A stretch of DNA of 35,806 nucleotides from Bacteroidaceae bacterium. GTDB taxonomy: Bacteria; Bacteroidota; Bacteroidia; Bacteroidales; Bacteroidaceae. This document shows, piece after piece, positions 8,980 to 17,413 of this stretch (the stretch's first letter is position 1; every line of letters starts with the position of its first letter). Under the pieces are notes generated by a model. That model was not told where the DNA came from and searched no databases. It was given only the letters and a program-made list of their open reading frames with translations. The stretch spans positions 1 to 35,806 of the forward strand of contig JAFRTJ010000001.1 in assembly GCA_017427185.1 (NCBI GenBank), read 5' to 3'. The translations under genes and the position numbers were made by a program.

Positions 8980-9222
8980 TCAGAGGACGAAGCGGATAAA
9001 AAGTTCCACCACTTTCAGAACCATGCCCACTCCAATTATACCCAAAGCGAGGAATTTATGTTCTTCAGAGGAAAAATACAGAATCAAACCGATGGCTGCC
9101 AACACGAGGAAAACTCCGTTGAGATAGTTGCGTAGGGAATCGTAGTTGCCAATGCGCTGTCTTTTCTTGCGGATTCGCTCTACCCGCTCCTCGAGGGACA
9201 ATTCTTCTTCTTTCTTGCTCAT
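8980..9222 (-). CDS. Small two-helix membrane protein
   Basis: An 80-aa protein with a charged N-terminal helix (MSKKEEELSLEERVERIRKKRQRIG) followed by two hydrophobic segments, about residues 36-50 and 57-78. I recognise no named family. A TTG six bases upstream could extend it by two residues, but the ATG at 9222 is the natural start. It is packed between DUF4468 (24 bp upstream) and the porin (26 bp downstream), and this spacing supports it as a real gene. A cytoplasmic coiled N-terminus with membrane anchoring suggests an accessory or scaffold role; that is inference. Confidence 0.75.
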   Translation of the reverse strand: MSKKEEELSLEERVERIRKKRQRIGNYDSLRNYLNGVFLVLAAIGLILYFSSEEHKFLALGIIGVGMVLKVVELFIRFVL

Positions 9223-9246
9223 GGTCAATAATGTTGAATGGTTCGA

Positions 9247-9822
9247 TTACTTCAAGGCATTCTCTGCCCCCTGGAAGATGGCTTCCACGCGGTCTACTGT
9301 CTTGCGGCGGAACTTGCCACTTCTGGGATAGAGAGCAGTACCTTTCTTGTTGACGGCTTCCTTGTCGGAAATCCATTCCTCGCCCTTATAGGTCACTCCA
9401 TTCTCGCCGTTCATGTCTTCGTTGTAATAGTATGACACTTGGGTAAGAACGAGATCTGCCTTGCCGTTGCTCGTTTTGGCAGTCAGCTGGTAGCGGAAGC
9501 GTGTGCGGTCGAGGTTGAGAGCCTTCTTCTTGAAAATCATGTACTCCTCGATGCGTGCCACAATTGTGCCATCCTCCTTGCCGTCTGAGATGATGCGGGT
9601 GCGAAGCCCCTCAATGGCATTCCCTACGAGTTCTTTTTGTATGTAGCTGCTGATGGCCTGATAGACTTGTGCTTGGCTTTTGCCTGGAGCATTGATGGTG
9701 GTTTGGAAAGTGATGATGCCATCCACTTCTGGTACAGCGCCCAACAGATACTTAGTGTCGTCTCCCTTGGCGAAAGCCATCATGGGGAGGCTAAAGAGAA
9801 TTGCTAACAAGATTCTTTTCAT
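9247..9822 (-). CDS. DUF4468-family exported protein
   Basis: A 191-aa protein with a signal peptide (MKRILLAILFSLPMMAFAKG). The body fits the DUF4468 family of small Bacteroidetes periplasmic proteins with a TBP-like fold: VDGIITFQTTINAPGKSQAQVYQAI, then a strand-rich middle (RTRFRYQLTAKTSNGKADL) and a closing Y.GEEWISDKEAVNKKG segment. The molecular function of the family is unknown. It lies 44 bp behind the LytTR regulator and 24 bp before the small membrane protein, in the envelope operon. The start ATG at 9822 directly precedes the signal peptide. Confidence 0.85.
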   Translation of the reverse strand: MKRILLAILFSLPMMAFAKGDDTKYLLGAVPEVDGIITFQTTINAPGKSQAQVYQAISSYIQKELVGNAIEGLRTRIISDGKEDGTIVARIEEYMIFKKKALNLDRTRFRYQLTAKTSNGKADLVLTQVSYYYNEDMNGENGVTYKGEEWISDKEAVNKKGTALYPRSGKFRRKTVDRVEAIFQGAENALK

Positions 9823-9866
9823 TTCCTTCTTGATTTTTTATGTTTTTGTTTATTTGTTCCAGTATG

Positions 9867-10604
9867 TTACAATGAATGTTGATTCACGAATTTTTGAACG
9901 TCATCGCGATAACCGTCGCTGATAGGGAGCTGAATGTCTCCAATGCTGATGAGCGTCTTGTTGATATTGGTCACCTTGCTCATCTGTACGATATAGGAGC
10001 GGTGAATGCGCATGAATCTTGGGCTGGGAAGTCTGCTTTCCATCGTCTTCATGCTTAGCAGGGTCATCAGTGGCTGCTCGTTATTCTCCAGATAGATTTT
10101 CAGGTAATCCTTCAATCCTTCAATGTAGAGAATTTCATCGAAACGGACTCTTACCATCTTGTAATCGCTCTTCACATAGAAGAAATCGCAGGTGTCTTCC
10201 TGATTGATGACGTTGTTTCTGCCCGGCGTCCTTCCCTCCTGACACATAAACCATTTGATTGCCTTATTGACGCTCTCCATGAATTCAGAGTAGTTGATGG
10301 GCTTCTTGAGGTAATCCAATGCGTTTATGCGGTAACCGTCGACAGCATATTCGCTGAAGGCAGTCGTGAAGATAACGCGTGTCTGGCTGGGGAGCATCCG
10401 GCTGAATTGTATTCCGTTCATGTCTGGCATCTGAATATCCAGGAAGACGAGGTTGACAGGATCCGTCGTCAGGTTGTGGATCGCACTCGATGCATTATTG
10501 TATTCTCCCTTTAACTCCAAAATAGAAGTCTTCTTGACATAGCTCTCCAGCAAGGCTCTTGCCAAAGGCTCATCATCGATTATTGCACAGGTCAGCTTGT
10601 TCAT
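9867..10604 (-). CDS. LytTR-family DNA-binding response regulator
   Basis: A 245-aa transcription regulator. The receiver domain (about 1-120) has the acidic pocket D10-D11, phospho-acceptor D56 in LVFLDIQMPD, and the conserved K of YLKKP. The C-terminal LytTR domain (about 145-245) contains FYVKSDYKMVRV, ILYIEGLKDYLKIYL, MRIHRSYIVQ and ISDGYRDDV. The start is the ATG at 10604, not the upstream in-frame codon at 10664, because CAIIDDEP must lie near the N-terminus. Its ATGA overlaps the stop of the kinase by 4 bp, indicating translational coupling. It is the partner of the kinase at 10601-11854. Targets are unknown; autoregulation of this operon is a natural guess. Confidence 0.95.
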   Translation of the reverse strand: MNKLTCAIIDDEPLARALLESYVKKTSILELKGEYNNASSAIHNLTTDPVNLVFLDIQMPDMNGIQFSRMLPSQTRVIFTTAFSEYAVDGYRINALDYLKKPINYSEFMESVNKAIKWFMCQEGRTPGRNNVINQEDTCDFFYVKSDYKMVRVRFDEILYIEGLKDYLKIYLENNEQPLMTLLSMKTMESRLPSPRFMRIHRSYIVQMSKVTNINKTLISIGDIQLPISDGYRDDVQKFVNQHSL

Positions 10605-11854
10605 ATGTATATGGTCAGATTTGAGTAATATTCGTTTGTCTTTTGATCTACACCCTTTTCCCATTCGTATTTGTCAGGATAGAGCAGTTCCAGCCTACGT
10701 TGGGTCAATGTGAGTCCTGCGCCGTGGCCGTTTGTATCCTTGCTTTCTCGATGATGGTTGCTGTTGCGTATGCAGTTCTTGATGATACCTTTCTCAGGAT
10801 ATGCATCGAATCTGATACTGATATGTCCGCCCTCAGCACATATTCCATGTTTGAAAGCATTCTCCACCAGAGCGATAAAAAGCATGGGGGCCACAGGCAT
10901 CTGACCGCCATCCCTCAGGTTGCTCTCGAGTTCTATCTTCACATTCTCAGACACTCGCAACTTCATCAAATCCACATAATATCGCAGGAATTCCATTTCG
11001 CGTTCCAAGGGTACGAACGTATCCTTTCCCTGATAAAGTATGTGGTTGAGCAGGCGGCTTAGGCTGTAGATTGCTTTCTGAGCCTTCTCCTGGTCCATTT
11101 GAACGAGAGCGTAGATGTTGTTGAGCGTATTAAGCAGGAAGTGAGGACTCATTTGGTTCCTCAGGAACTGAAGTTCGATTTCAGTATTCTTCAGCTCTGC
11201 TTGCTGGCGAGCAATCTCTGCCTTGCGGAAACGAAAACTCATGTGCATGGCGCTTGCCAGGAGAATTGCCAGGAAGTAGAGGATGATGTCGCGGATGCTG
11301 AAGACTACCCTGCTGAACCATCCTGGGTTAGGTCTTGGTCTTCTTAACCTGTCTGACCAACTGGAGTTTTTTTGATTCTCCTTGGGAGATTGCGCCATCT
11401 CTGTATCGCGACGTGTTGTGTCCAGGGATTCAACGTGTTCTTCCTGCCCACTCGACACGTTGAAATCGTCTAGGCTCTGCATTGCATCCTTGTCCGCAAT
11501 CTCAGTCTTGCTCTTGTGCGATTCCCACAGCTTGTCCATGAACTTGTCCTGATTGTGGTTCCAAAAGATGTGTAGGCTGCCTACTCCCATAATCAGAATG
11601 ATGTTGAAGGCTACAAAGGGCTTGAATTGACGTTTCATCAAGAAGCTGGGAACTAGCCAGAGGTAGTTGGCATAGAAGACGATAGCCAGCGTGAGAGGTC
11701 CTATGAGAAAAGGAATGATGTTGAGGATGAAGGGAAAGAATTCTTCATCCCGCATGAACATCATTGGGGGGATGAAAAAGATCATCAGCCATACTGCAAT
11801 ATGCAGCAGAGCTTCCAACAGGATCTTCCTTCTTTCTTCTTTCGTCTTCCTCAT
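10601..11854 (-). CDS. LytS/YehU-type sensor histidine kinase
   Basis: A 417-aa membrane kinase. Hydrophobic segments lie near residues 15-33, 42-66, 79-98 and 184-204. The His_kinase domain has MSPHFLLNTLNNIYALV with phospho-accepting H238. The ATPase domain has an N-box (LVENAFKHG, N332) and a G-box-like NGHGAGLTLTQRRL, slightly off the usual G-x-G-L-x-N-x-x-x-R-L. Residues 105-180, between the third and fourth membrane segments, are hydrophilic and low-complexity and are probably family-variable. The gene follows the MacB-like permease by 17 bp and overlaps its response regulator by 4 bp. The signal is unknown; its location among efflux and porin genes suggests envelope stress or a transported compound. 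Confidence 0.93.
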   Translation of the reverse strand: MRKTKEERRKILLEALLHIAVWLMIFFIPPMMFMRDEEFFPFILNIIPFLIGPLTLAIVFYANYLWLVPSFLMKRQFKPFVAFNIILIMGVGSLHIFWNHNQDKFMDKLWESHKSKTEIADKDAMQSLDDFNVSSGQEEHVESLDTTRRDTEMAQSPKENQKNSSWSDRLRRPRPNPGWFSRVVFSIRDIILYFLAILLASAMHMSFRFRKAEIARQQAELKNTEIELQFLRNQMSPHFLLNTLNNIYALVQMDQEKAQKAIYSLSRLLNHILYQGKDTFVPLEREMEFLRYYVDLMKLRVSENVKIELESNLRDGGQMPVAPMLFIALVENAFKHGICAEGGHISIRFDAYPEKGIIKNCIRNSNHHRESKDTNGHGAGLTLTQRRLELLYPDKYEWEKGVDQKTNEYYSNLTIYI

Positions 11855-11871
11855 TTCAGTTTACAAGGTTA

Positions 11872-13095
11872 TCATTCGTACCTGAGTGCCTCGATGGGAT
11901 CCATGCGAGCAGCTTTGCGGGCAGGAACGTATCCAAAGAATATTCCTATGAAGGCACAAACGCAGAAACTGATGCCTACGCTCCACAAAGGTACGCTACT
12001 GGGTAGCATGAAGAACGTCTTAGCTATCCAACTGCCCCCATATCCGAGGGCAACTCCCAGCAAGGCTCCAGTCAGCGATATCACAATGCTCTCGATGAGG
12101 AACTGGTTCAGGATATCCATTCCACGTGCGCCGACAGACATTCGCAGACCGATTTCCTTGGTTCGCTCTGTCACACTTACCAGCATGATATTCATGATGC
12201 CAATGCCTGCCACCAGAAGCGAGAAGGCAGCCGCCACTACCAGGATAATGGTGATTGTATCCATCGTGCTGCTCATCGTTTCCATTATTTCCTGTTGGGA
12301 GCGGATGGTGAAATCGTCATCTGCATCCTCCTTCAGTTTGTGGTTGCGGCGCAGGATGGCGGTAACTTCCTCAATGGCCTCGTCGCTAAGGTCTTCGCTC
12401 AAAGCACTCATCAGGATGTTGTTGAAGAAAGTCTGTGCTGAGATGCGTTTCATGACGGTCGTGTAGGGAGCGATCATCACGTTGTCCTGATCCATACCCC
12501 ATGAATTGTAGCCTTTGGCTTTCAGGATGCCCACAATGTGGAAGGGGATACTTTTGAAACGAATGGTCTTGCCAACGCAATCGTAGTTCTTATCGCCAAA
12601 GAGTTGTTCCACAACCGTACGTCCAACAACGCAAACCTTAGCGCTTTTCTTGATGTCTTCCTCTGTGAAACAGTCGCCTTCCTCCACGGTCCATAACTTG
12701 ATGTCCATGTATTCCGTACTTTCACCATAAATAGTGGTGGTGGTGTTCTTGGCACCATGGATGACTTGTCCGCTACTGGTAACCTCAGGGCTGACATGCG
12801 TGATGAGTGTTGCCTCATCCATAATGCTCTGGTAGTCTGCCATTTTCAGTGTCTGCATAGCACTCGGGTCTTGGCGCACACCGCCTCGCATATCTGCTCC
12901 AGGACGGATAGTGAGCAGGTTGGTACCCATTTTGCTCAGTTCTGCCCTGACACTTTGTTTGGAACCTTGTCCAATGGCCATCATGATAATGACAGCAGCC
13001 ACTCCGATGATGATGCCAAGCATGCTCAGGAAGGAGCGGAATTTATTGCTCAGAATGGCATTGATTGCCACCTTCAGTAGATTCTTTATACTCAT
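11872..13095 (-). CDS. MacB-type ABC transporter permease
   Basis: A 407-aa inner-membrane subunit of the MacB/FtsX type. A first transmembrane helix (about 20-43, FRSFLSMLGIIIGVAAVIIMM) is followed by a large periplasmic MacB core domain (about 46-280). Three helices close the protein: TIILVVAAAFSLLVAGIGIMN, then the coupling segment SVTERTKEIGLRMSVGAR, then two more helices, ending PARKAARMDPIEALRYE. The Bacteroidetes arrangement differs from E. coli MacB, in which ATPase and permease are fused. It works with the ATPase at 13105-13914, the adaptor at 13914-15098 and the outer-membrane channel at 15165-16505 as a tripartite exporter. The substrate (drug, peptide or lipid) cannot be read from sequence. 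Confidence 0.93.
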   Translation of the reverse strand: MSIKNLLKVAINAILSNKFRSFLSMLGIIIGVAAVIIMMAIGQGSKQSVRAELSKMGTNLLTIRPGADMRGGVRQDPSAMQTLKMADYQSIMDEATLITHVSPEVTSSGQVIHGAKNTTTTIYGESTEYMDIKLWTVEEGDCFTEEDIKKSAKVCVVGRTVVEQLFGDKNYDCVGKTIRFKSIPFHIVGILKAKGYNSWGMDQDNVMIAPYTTVMKRISAQTFFNNILMSALSEDLSDEAIEEVTAILRRNHKLKEDADDDFTIRSQQEIMETMSSTMDTITIILVVAAAFSLLVAGIGIMNIMLVSVTERTKEIGLRMSVGARGMDILNQFLIESIVISLTGALLGVALGYGGSWIAKTFFMLPSSVPLWSVGISFCVCAFIGIFFGYVPARKAARMDPIEALRYE

Positions 13096-13104
13096 ATGTC
13101 TGTA

Positions 13105-13914
13105 TCAGTCGTCTTCTGTTTTGGGCAGGGCAGCCAGGGCCTCTGCTGCGTCCAGTATACAGGGATTCACTTTGTCTTCGCGTATCATGCCATCGCGTAG
13201 CGTTATGTTTCTGCTGCTGTACTGGGCAATCTCAGGATTGTGGGTCACGAAGATGATGGTTCGTCCTTGGCGATGCAACTGCTGGAAGAGGACCAGTATC
13301 TCGAAACTGGTTCTGGTGTCCAGATTACCAGTTGCCTCGTCGGCCAATATCACGGCTGGATCGTTGACTAAGGCACGAGCGATGGCTACGCGCTGCATCT
13401 GCCCACCTGACATCTGGTTGCTTCTGTGCTCCAGTCGATCTCCCAATCCCACGGCTTCCAGTGCCTTGATGGCAGCCTCGCGCCGTTGTCTGGCATTGAA
13501 CTTCTTGTTATACATAAGGGGAAGCTCCACATTCTCTACCGCAGTGGTTTTGGCTAGCAGATTGTAGTTCTGGAAGATAAACCCAATCTTGCGGTTTCTC
13601 AGGATTGCCCTTTCGCTGCGTTTCATCATTCGTACGGGTGTCCCATCCAGAATGTATTCTCCAGTTGTTGGGGTATCGAGGCATCCCAGCTGGTTGAGCA
13701 AGGTACTTTTGCCAGATCCAGAAGTACCCATGATGGTGACGAATTCTCCCTCGTGAATCTTGAAACTCACGCCGCGCAAGGCTTTTACAACCTCGCTGCC
13801 GACGTGGAATTCACGCCGCACATCCTGTAGCTCGATGACGACCTTCTTGCCGTTTTTCTCACTATTGATGCTTCCTTGCCCGTTGATAGGGGAATAGGTT
13901 GTCTTCTCAGCCAT
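13105..13914 (-). CDS. MacB/LolD-like ABC transporter ATP-binding protein
   Basis: A 269-aa ATPase that powers the permease at 11872-13095. Walker A is GTSGSGKST (63-71), Q-loop Q115, signature MSGGQ (168-172), Walker B VILADEAT with catalytic E193, and H-loop H225 in VTHNPEIA. All catalytic elements are intact. It starts about 25 residues upstream of the usual MacB/LolD N-terminus with a polar extension. The ATG at 13914 overlaps the adaptor stop codon by 1 nt (TAATG), which supports this start and translational coupling. It is separated from the permease by 9 bp. Confidence 0.95.
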   Translation of the reverse strand: MAEKTTYSPINGQGSINSEKNGKKVVIELQDVRREFHVGSEVVKALRGVSFKIHEGEFVTIMGTSGSGKSTLLNQLGCLDTPTTGEYILDGTPVRMMKRSERAILRNRKIGFIFQNYNLLAKTTAVENVELPLMYNKKFNARQRREAAIKALEAVGLGDRLEHRSNQMSGGQMQRVAIARALVNDPAVILADEATGNLDTRTSFEILVLFQQLHRQGRTIIFVTHNPEIAQYSSRNITLRDGMIREDKVNPCILDAAEALAALPKTEDD

Positions 13915-15098
13915 TATTTGTTCTTGTTTTTGTCTTTATCCCTGTTGTTCCTGGGTCGTGGCATAAAGGGATTTGTGTTTTGCTGATTGCCAGCACCTTC
14001 CTCCATCTGTGGGAGGCTGCTTGCAACCTCAGTAATGACCTTGGTACCCTCGTTCACACCACTTAGAATTTGTGTCAGCGTACCATTTGTGGTGCCTAGT
14101 TCTACAGGAATGGCCTTCAGGTTGGGACCTTCTTTCGTCCAAACTTTGGTGCGTGTGTCCACATTGATGATGGCTTCTCCCTCATTGAGCATTGCTTCGC
14201 TTGGATTGAAACGGAGTGCCTTGGCAGGAACTGCCAATACGTTCTTCAGTTCCAAAGTGTAGATTGTTACGTTGGCTGTAAGTCCAGGCTTCAGCTTAAG
14301 ATCCTCATTAGGCGCGCTGATAACCACCTGATAAGTCACTACGTTACTCTCAGTGGTTGCTTGTTGGCGAACTTGCGTGACAGAACCTTCGAAAGTATCT
14401 TCAGGAAATGCATCGACAGTGAAGGTGACACGTTGTCCTTCCTTCACGTCCCCTATGTCAGCCTCGTCCACATCAGCTATCACTCTCATGTCAGTCAAAT
14501 CTTGAGCAATGGTGAAGAGGGTGGGGGTGTTGAAACTGGATGCCACAGTCTGACCTTCTTCCACTTCCTTGCTCAGAACGATTCCGTCGATTGGACTTGT
14601 GATGGTGGCATATCCCAGATTGGTCTTTGCTTTCTTTACGTTCTCCGTTTGGTTGGCCACTGACTGCTGGGCTTTTACATAACTCAGACGTGCCTGTTCG
14701 TAGTCATTGGCGCTGATGAGTCCCTTGTCGTAGAGATTCTTGTAGCGTTCGTGGTTGGTCTTTTGGTAATCAAGTTCACTTTGGGCGCTCTTCAGGTTGG
14801 CTTGCGCACTGCTCAATTCGCTAAGTAAGTTCGTACGATCCAATTCAGCAATCACGTCACCAGCTTTGACAATACTATTGTAGTCAACGTAAAGCTTACT
14901 TACGATACCACTTACCTGAGTACCCACATCAACGCTCGTAACAGGTTCGATGGTTCCTGTGGCAGTCACACTTGTGATGATATCCTGCTTGGAAGCTTCC
15001 ACCTCAGTGTAGGTGAACTTTAATTTCTTGTCACAGCTGCTCATCAAACTGGTTGTCAGCAGTAGCGCTGTAATGCGGATGATGTTTTGTCTAGTCAT
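13914..15098 (-). CDS. MacA-like efflux periplasmic adaptor lipoprotein (HlyD family)
   Basis: A 394-aa periplasmic adaptor bridging the MacB-like pump and the TolC-like channel. The N-terminus carries a lipoprotein signal with lipobox LMSSC (Cys22), so it should be lipid-anchored in the inner membrane. A lipoyl half (VTATGTIEPVTSVDVGTQVSG), a long alpha-helical hairpin (about 85-150, AQANLKSAQSELDYQKTN...YEQARLSYVKAQQSV), the second lipoyl half (ATITSPIDGIVLS) and beta-barrel and membrane-proximal domains follow in the normal order. The tail RPRNNRDKDKNKNK is low-complexity and basic. It starts 66 bp downstream of the tolC-like stop. Confidence 0.94.
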   Translation of the reverse strand: MTRQNIIRITALLLTTSLMSSCDKKLKFTYTEVEASKQDIITSVTATGTIEPVTSVDVGTQVSGIVSKLYVDYNSIVKAGDVIAELDRTNLLSELSSAQANLKSAQSELDYQKTNHERYKNLYDKGLISANDYEQARLSYVKAQQSVANQTENVKKAKTNLGYATITSPIDGIVLSKEVEEGQTVASSFNTPTLFTIAQDLTDMRVIADVDEADIGDVKEGQRVTFTVDAFPEDTFEGSVTQVRQQATTESNVVTYQVVISAPNEDLKLKPGLTANVTIYTLELKNVLAVPAKALRFNPSEAMLNEGEAIINVDTRTKVWTKEGPNLKAIPVELGTTNGTLTQILSGVNEGTKVITEVASSLPQMEEGAGNQQNTNPFMPRPRNNRDKDKNKNK

Positions 15099-15164
15099 CT
15101 TATTGTTTATTGTTTGTTGTCTTTTTTGCTACATGATTATGGTCCAGGGAGAGCAGAGAGTTTG

Positions 15165-16505
15165 TCAGAGGGTGATGGGCTCTCCTGTATAGAATTTTAG
15201 CAGTTGGATGTTCAATAGTGTGGTGTATTTGCTTTGCAGCATATCCTGCTCAGCACTTATCACGTTGTCTCGTCCTTGTAATACTTCTACGGTATTCTTC
15301 AGCCCATTTTGGAACTGCTCGTTGAGTAATTCGTAACTTGCCTCTTGACTCTTCACGCGCGTTTTTGCAGCGATGTAGTTCTGCTGGTTGCTGTTCGCGT
15401 TGATCCAATACTGTTCGATGGTACTGCTGAGAGTATTCTTTGTGTCTTGCAAATCAAGGCGACTGCTTGCCTGTTGCAACTTTGCATTTTTCACGTTGCT
15501 TAGGTTCCTGCGGTTGTCGAAGATGGGTACTCCAAAGGTCAAGCCTGCACTCATGTTGAGGTTGGTCTTCATCTGCTTGCCTGTATCATCTTTGCTGGCG
15601 CTGTAGTGGCTGTCACCCAAGCTGGCGCTGATTCCGATGGTTGGATAGAAACCACGCTTAGCTATATCCAGGTTCAGGGCTGCTGCATCCACATTTAATT
15701 GTGCGCTCTTGACCTCAGGGCGTATTTCCAATGCTTTGGCATAGGCTTCATGCGCATCAGGAATCATGGCCAAGACCTGGTCGTCAGAGGGGATTTCGCC
15801 GCTGACATCGAATGGAGTGTTGAGGTCCAATTCCAGCAGGGTTTTCAGTTGTCGTATGTAATTTGCCAGCTGTGTCTCACTGTTTACTACGGCATATTGA
15901 GCACTGCTGAGTTGTGCTTCCAGTTGGATCAGGTCAGCCTTCGCCATTTGTCCCTGGTTGAGCATTTCTTTCCCTCGATCGTATTGGCTTTGTGCTGTCT
16001 GCAACAACTTTTCGTTAACTTTTCTTGCTTCTTTCGTATACATGATTTGCACGTAGAGTTGGGCAATCTGTTCCTGAATGGTCAGCTCACTCTGTCGTGT
16101 GTTGAGCTTTGTGATTTCATTCTGAAGTTCCTGTGCCTCGATGTTTTTATGGTTGATGCCTCCGTTCCATAGGGTCCAGTTGGCGTTCACTCCATAACTT
16201 CCTTGGTAGGTAACTTTGTTGGTCGTGTTGGTCACTTGCCCGTTCTGCACAATAGCCGTGTTTTCCTCAAAGGGTCTGTATCCCATGCTTTGGTTGGTGT
16301 TGAAGTTCAGACTGGGGAAAAGCGCTCCCTTGTATTGCCAGAGGGCTACGTCGCCCTTGTCCTCGCTGATTCTGTTCTTCTGGATTTGAATGTTGTTTTG
16401 CAAGGCATAATCTATGCAGTCTTGGAGTGACCAAGTTTCTTGCGCATAAGAAAATCCAATCCAGCTTGCCAGCACAATCAGAAGTGGGATTCTGTAATTT
16501 ATCAT
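15165..16505 (-). CDS. TolC-family outer-membrane efflux protein
   Basis: A 446-aa outer-membrane channel subunit. The signal peptide is MINYRIPLLIVLASWIGFSYAQ, then WSLQDCIDYALQNNIQIQKNR opens the first outer-membrane efflux repeat. A second repeat starts around EIRPEVKSAQLNVDAAALNLDIAKRG. Both are long amphipathic helices with short strands, as in TolC. I start it at the ATG at 16505 rather than an in-frame codon at 16544, because the signal peptide begins there and AAGGA lies just upstream. It is the first gene of the nine-gene minus-strand run and is divergent from riboflavin synthase. Confidence 0.93.
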   Translation of the reverse strand: MINYRIPLLIVLASWIGFSYAQETWSLQDCIDYALQNNIQIQKNRISEDKGDVALWQYKGALFPSLNFNTNQSMGYRPFEENTAIVQNGQVTNTTNKVTYQGSYGVNANWTLWNGGINHKNIEAQELQNEITKLNTRQSELTIQEQIAQLYVQIMYTKEARKVNEKLLQTAQSQYDRGKEMLNQGQMAKADLIQLEAQLSSAQYAVVNSETQLANYIRQLKTLLELDLNTPFDVSGEIPSDDQVLAMIPDAHEAYAKALEIRPEVKSAQLNVDAAALNLDIAKRGFYPTIGISASLGDSHYSASKDDTGKQMKTNLNMSAGLTFGVPIFDNRRNLSNVKNAKLQQASSRLDLQDTKNTLSSTIEQYWINANSNQQNYIAAKTRVKSQEASYELLNEQFQNGLKNTVEVLQGRDNVISAEQDMLQSKYTTLLNIQLLKFYTGEPITL

Positions 16506-16541
16506 GATTCCTTGTTGTATTTTGACTTTATAATTTTTATG

Positions 16542-16573
16542 CAAAATTAGTGATTAAATGTGATTTTGGCAAG
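16542..16573 (-). promoter_or_regulatory. Promoter of the tolC-macAB-two-component-porin run
   Basis: On the minus strand TAATTTTG (16549-16542) matches the Bacteroidetes -7 box. CTTG (16573-16570) sits 20 bp upstream as a one-mismatch -33 element. The start codon is about 37 bp further on. Confidence 0.5.
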
Positions 16574-16651
16574 AAAGAATTTATTCTTTTAATTATATTT
16601 AGTGGAATTTATCGACAATTTTGTCATATTTGTCTATTTGTACAATTACAT

Positions 16652-16682
16652 TTTGTGTTGTTAGGAAAATGTTGTAATTTTG
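16652..16682 (+). promoter_or_regulatory. Promoter of riboflavin synthase
   Basis: TTTG (16652-16655), a 19-bp spacer and TAATTTTG (16675-16682) form an exact Bacteroidetes promoter. The leader would be only about 35 nt, too short for an FMN riboswitch. Confidence 0.65.
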
Positions 16683-16721
16683 CAATCAAAAGTAAGTTGA
16701 CGTTTATAATTAAATGGAAAT

Positions 16722-17327
16722 ATGTTCTCAGGGATAGTAGAGGGTATGGCTCGTGTTGAAGCCATTCGATATGACCAGGACAATGTGCATCTGACACTGA
16801 GTTGTCCCTTTGTTGACGAATTGGGTATTGACCAAAGCATTGCCCACAATGGAGTCTGTTTGACGGTAGTCAATATTCAGGATGGGTGCTACACCGTGAC
16901 AGCCATGCGGGAGACTCTTGATTGCAGCAATCTAGGCTTGCTGAAAGTTGGGGATTGGGTTAACGTGGAACGCAGTATGATGCTCAATGGCAGGCTGGAT
17001 GGTCATATCGTTCAAGGACATGTCGACCAGACCGCTACTTGCATCAAGGTGGAGGACCAAGATGGGAGCTATCAGTTTACATTCTGCTACGTGAGCAATC
17101 GTGAGATGGTCAGTCATGGATATTTTACAGTTGACAAAGGCAGCGTTACGGTTAATGGTGTAAGCTTGACGGTGTGTCGTCCTACGGTGGATAGCTTTCA
17201 AGTATGTATCATTCCATATACTTTCGAGCACACCAATTTCCATTTCATCAAACCAGGGTCGGTAGTTAACATTGAGTTTGATATCATTGGCAAATATCTG
17301 GCTCGCATGAATGCGCTTTTGAAATAA
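16722..17327 (+). CDS. ribE: Riboflavin synthase, alpha subunit
   Basis: A 201-aa cytoplasmic enzyme that dismutates two 6,7-dimethyl-8-ribityllumazine molecules to riboflavin plus a pyrimidinedione. It begins with the family signature MFSGIVEGMA and shows the internal duplication of two lumazine-binding barrels: SIAHNGVCLTVV with GHIVQGHVDQTA in the first, and KGSVTVNGVSLTVC with IPYTFEHTNF in the second. The end FDIIGKYLARM is the usual trimerisation-helix region. The length is normal. It stands alone with its own promoter and terminator, unlinked to other rib genes here. It supplies precursor for FMN and FAD, which the neighbouring NQR operon consumes heavily. Confidence 0.96.
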   Translation: MFSGIVEGMARVEAIRYDQDNVHLTLSCPFVDELGIDQSIAHNGVCLTVVNIQDGCYTVTAMRETLDCSNLGLLKVGDWVNVERSMMLNGRLDGHIVQGHVDQTATCIKVEDQDGSYQFTFCYVSNREMVSHGYFTVDKGSVTVNGVSLTVCRPTVDSFQVCIIPYTFEHTNFHFIKPGSVVNIEFDIIGKYLARMNALLK

Positions 17328-17379
17328 ATTCTTCTTGCTTGAGAAAGATTCGACAATCAGGATATACATAGCGTGAGTG

Positions 17380-17413
17380 TGACAGGATGCGAAAATCCTG
17401 TCATTTCTTTTTG
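17380..17413 (+). terminator. Rho-independent terminator after ribE
   Basis: TGACAGGAT (17380-17388), loop GCGAAA, ATCCTGTCA (17395-17403) and then TTTCTTTTT. The nine-bp stem is perfect. Its right arm overlaps the stop codon of the convergent tamB-like gene (17401-17403). Confidence 0.9.

Noticed and set aside
12465..12500. Near match to the 22-bp repeat (TCACGTTGTCCTGA) in the MacB permease gene
   Set aside because: It encodes conserved-looking coding sequence at a single copy, so a chance match is more likely than repeat insertion.
16506..16721. FMN riboswitch before riboflavin synthase
   Set aside because: The promoter lies only about 35 nt from the start codon and none of the conserved FMN-riboswitch stems is seen.
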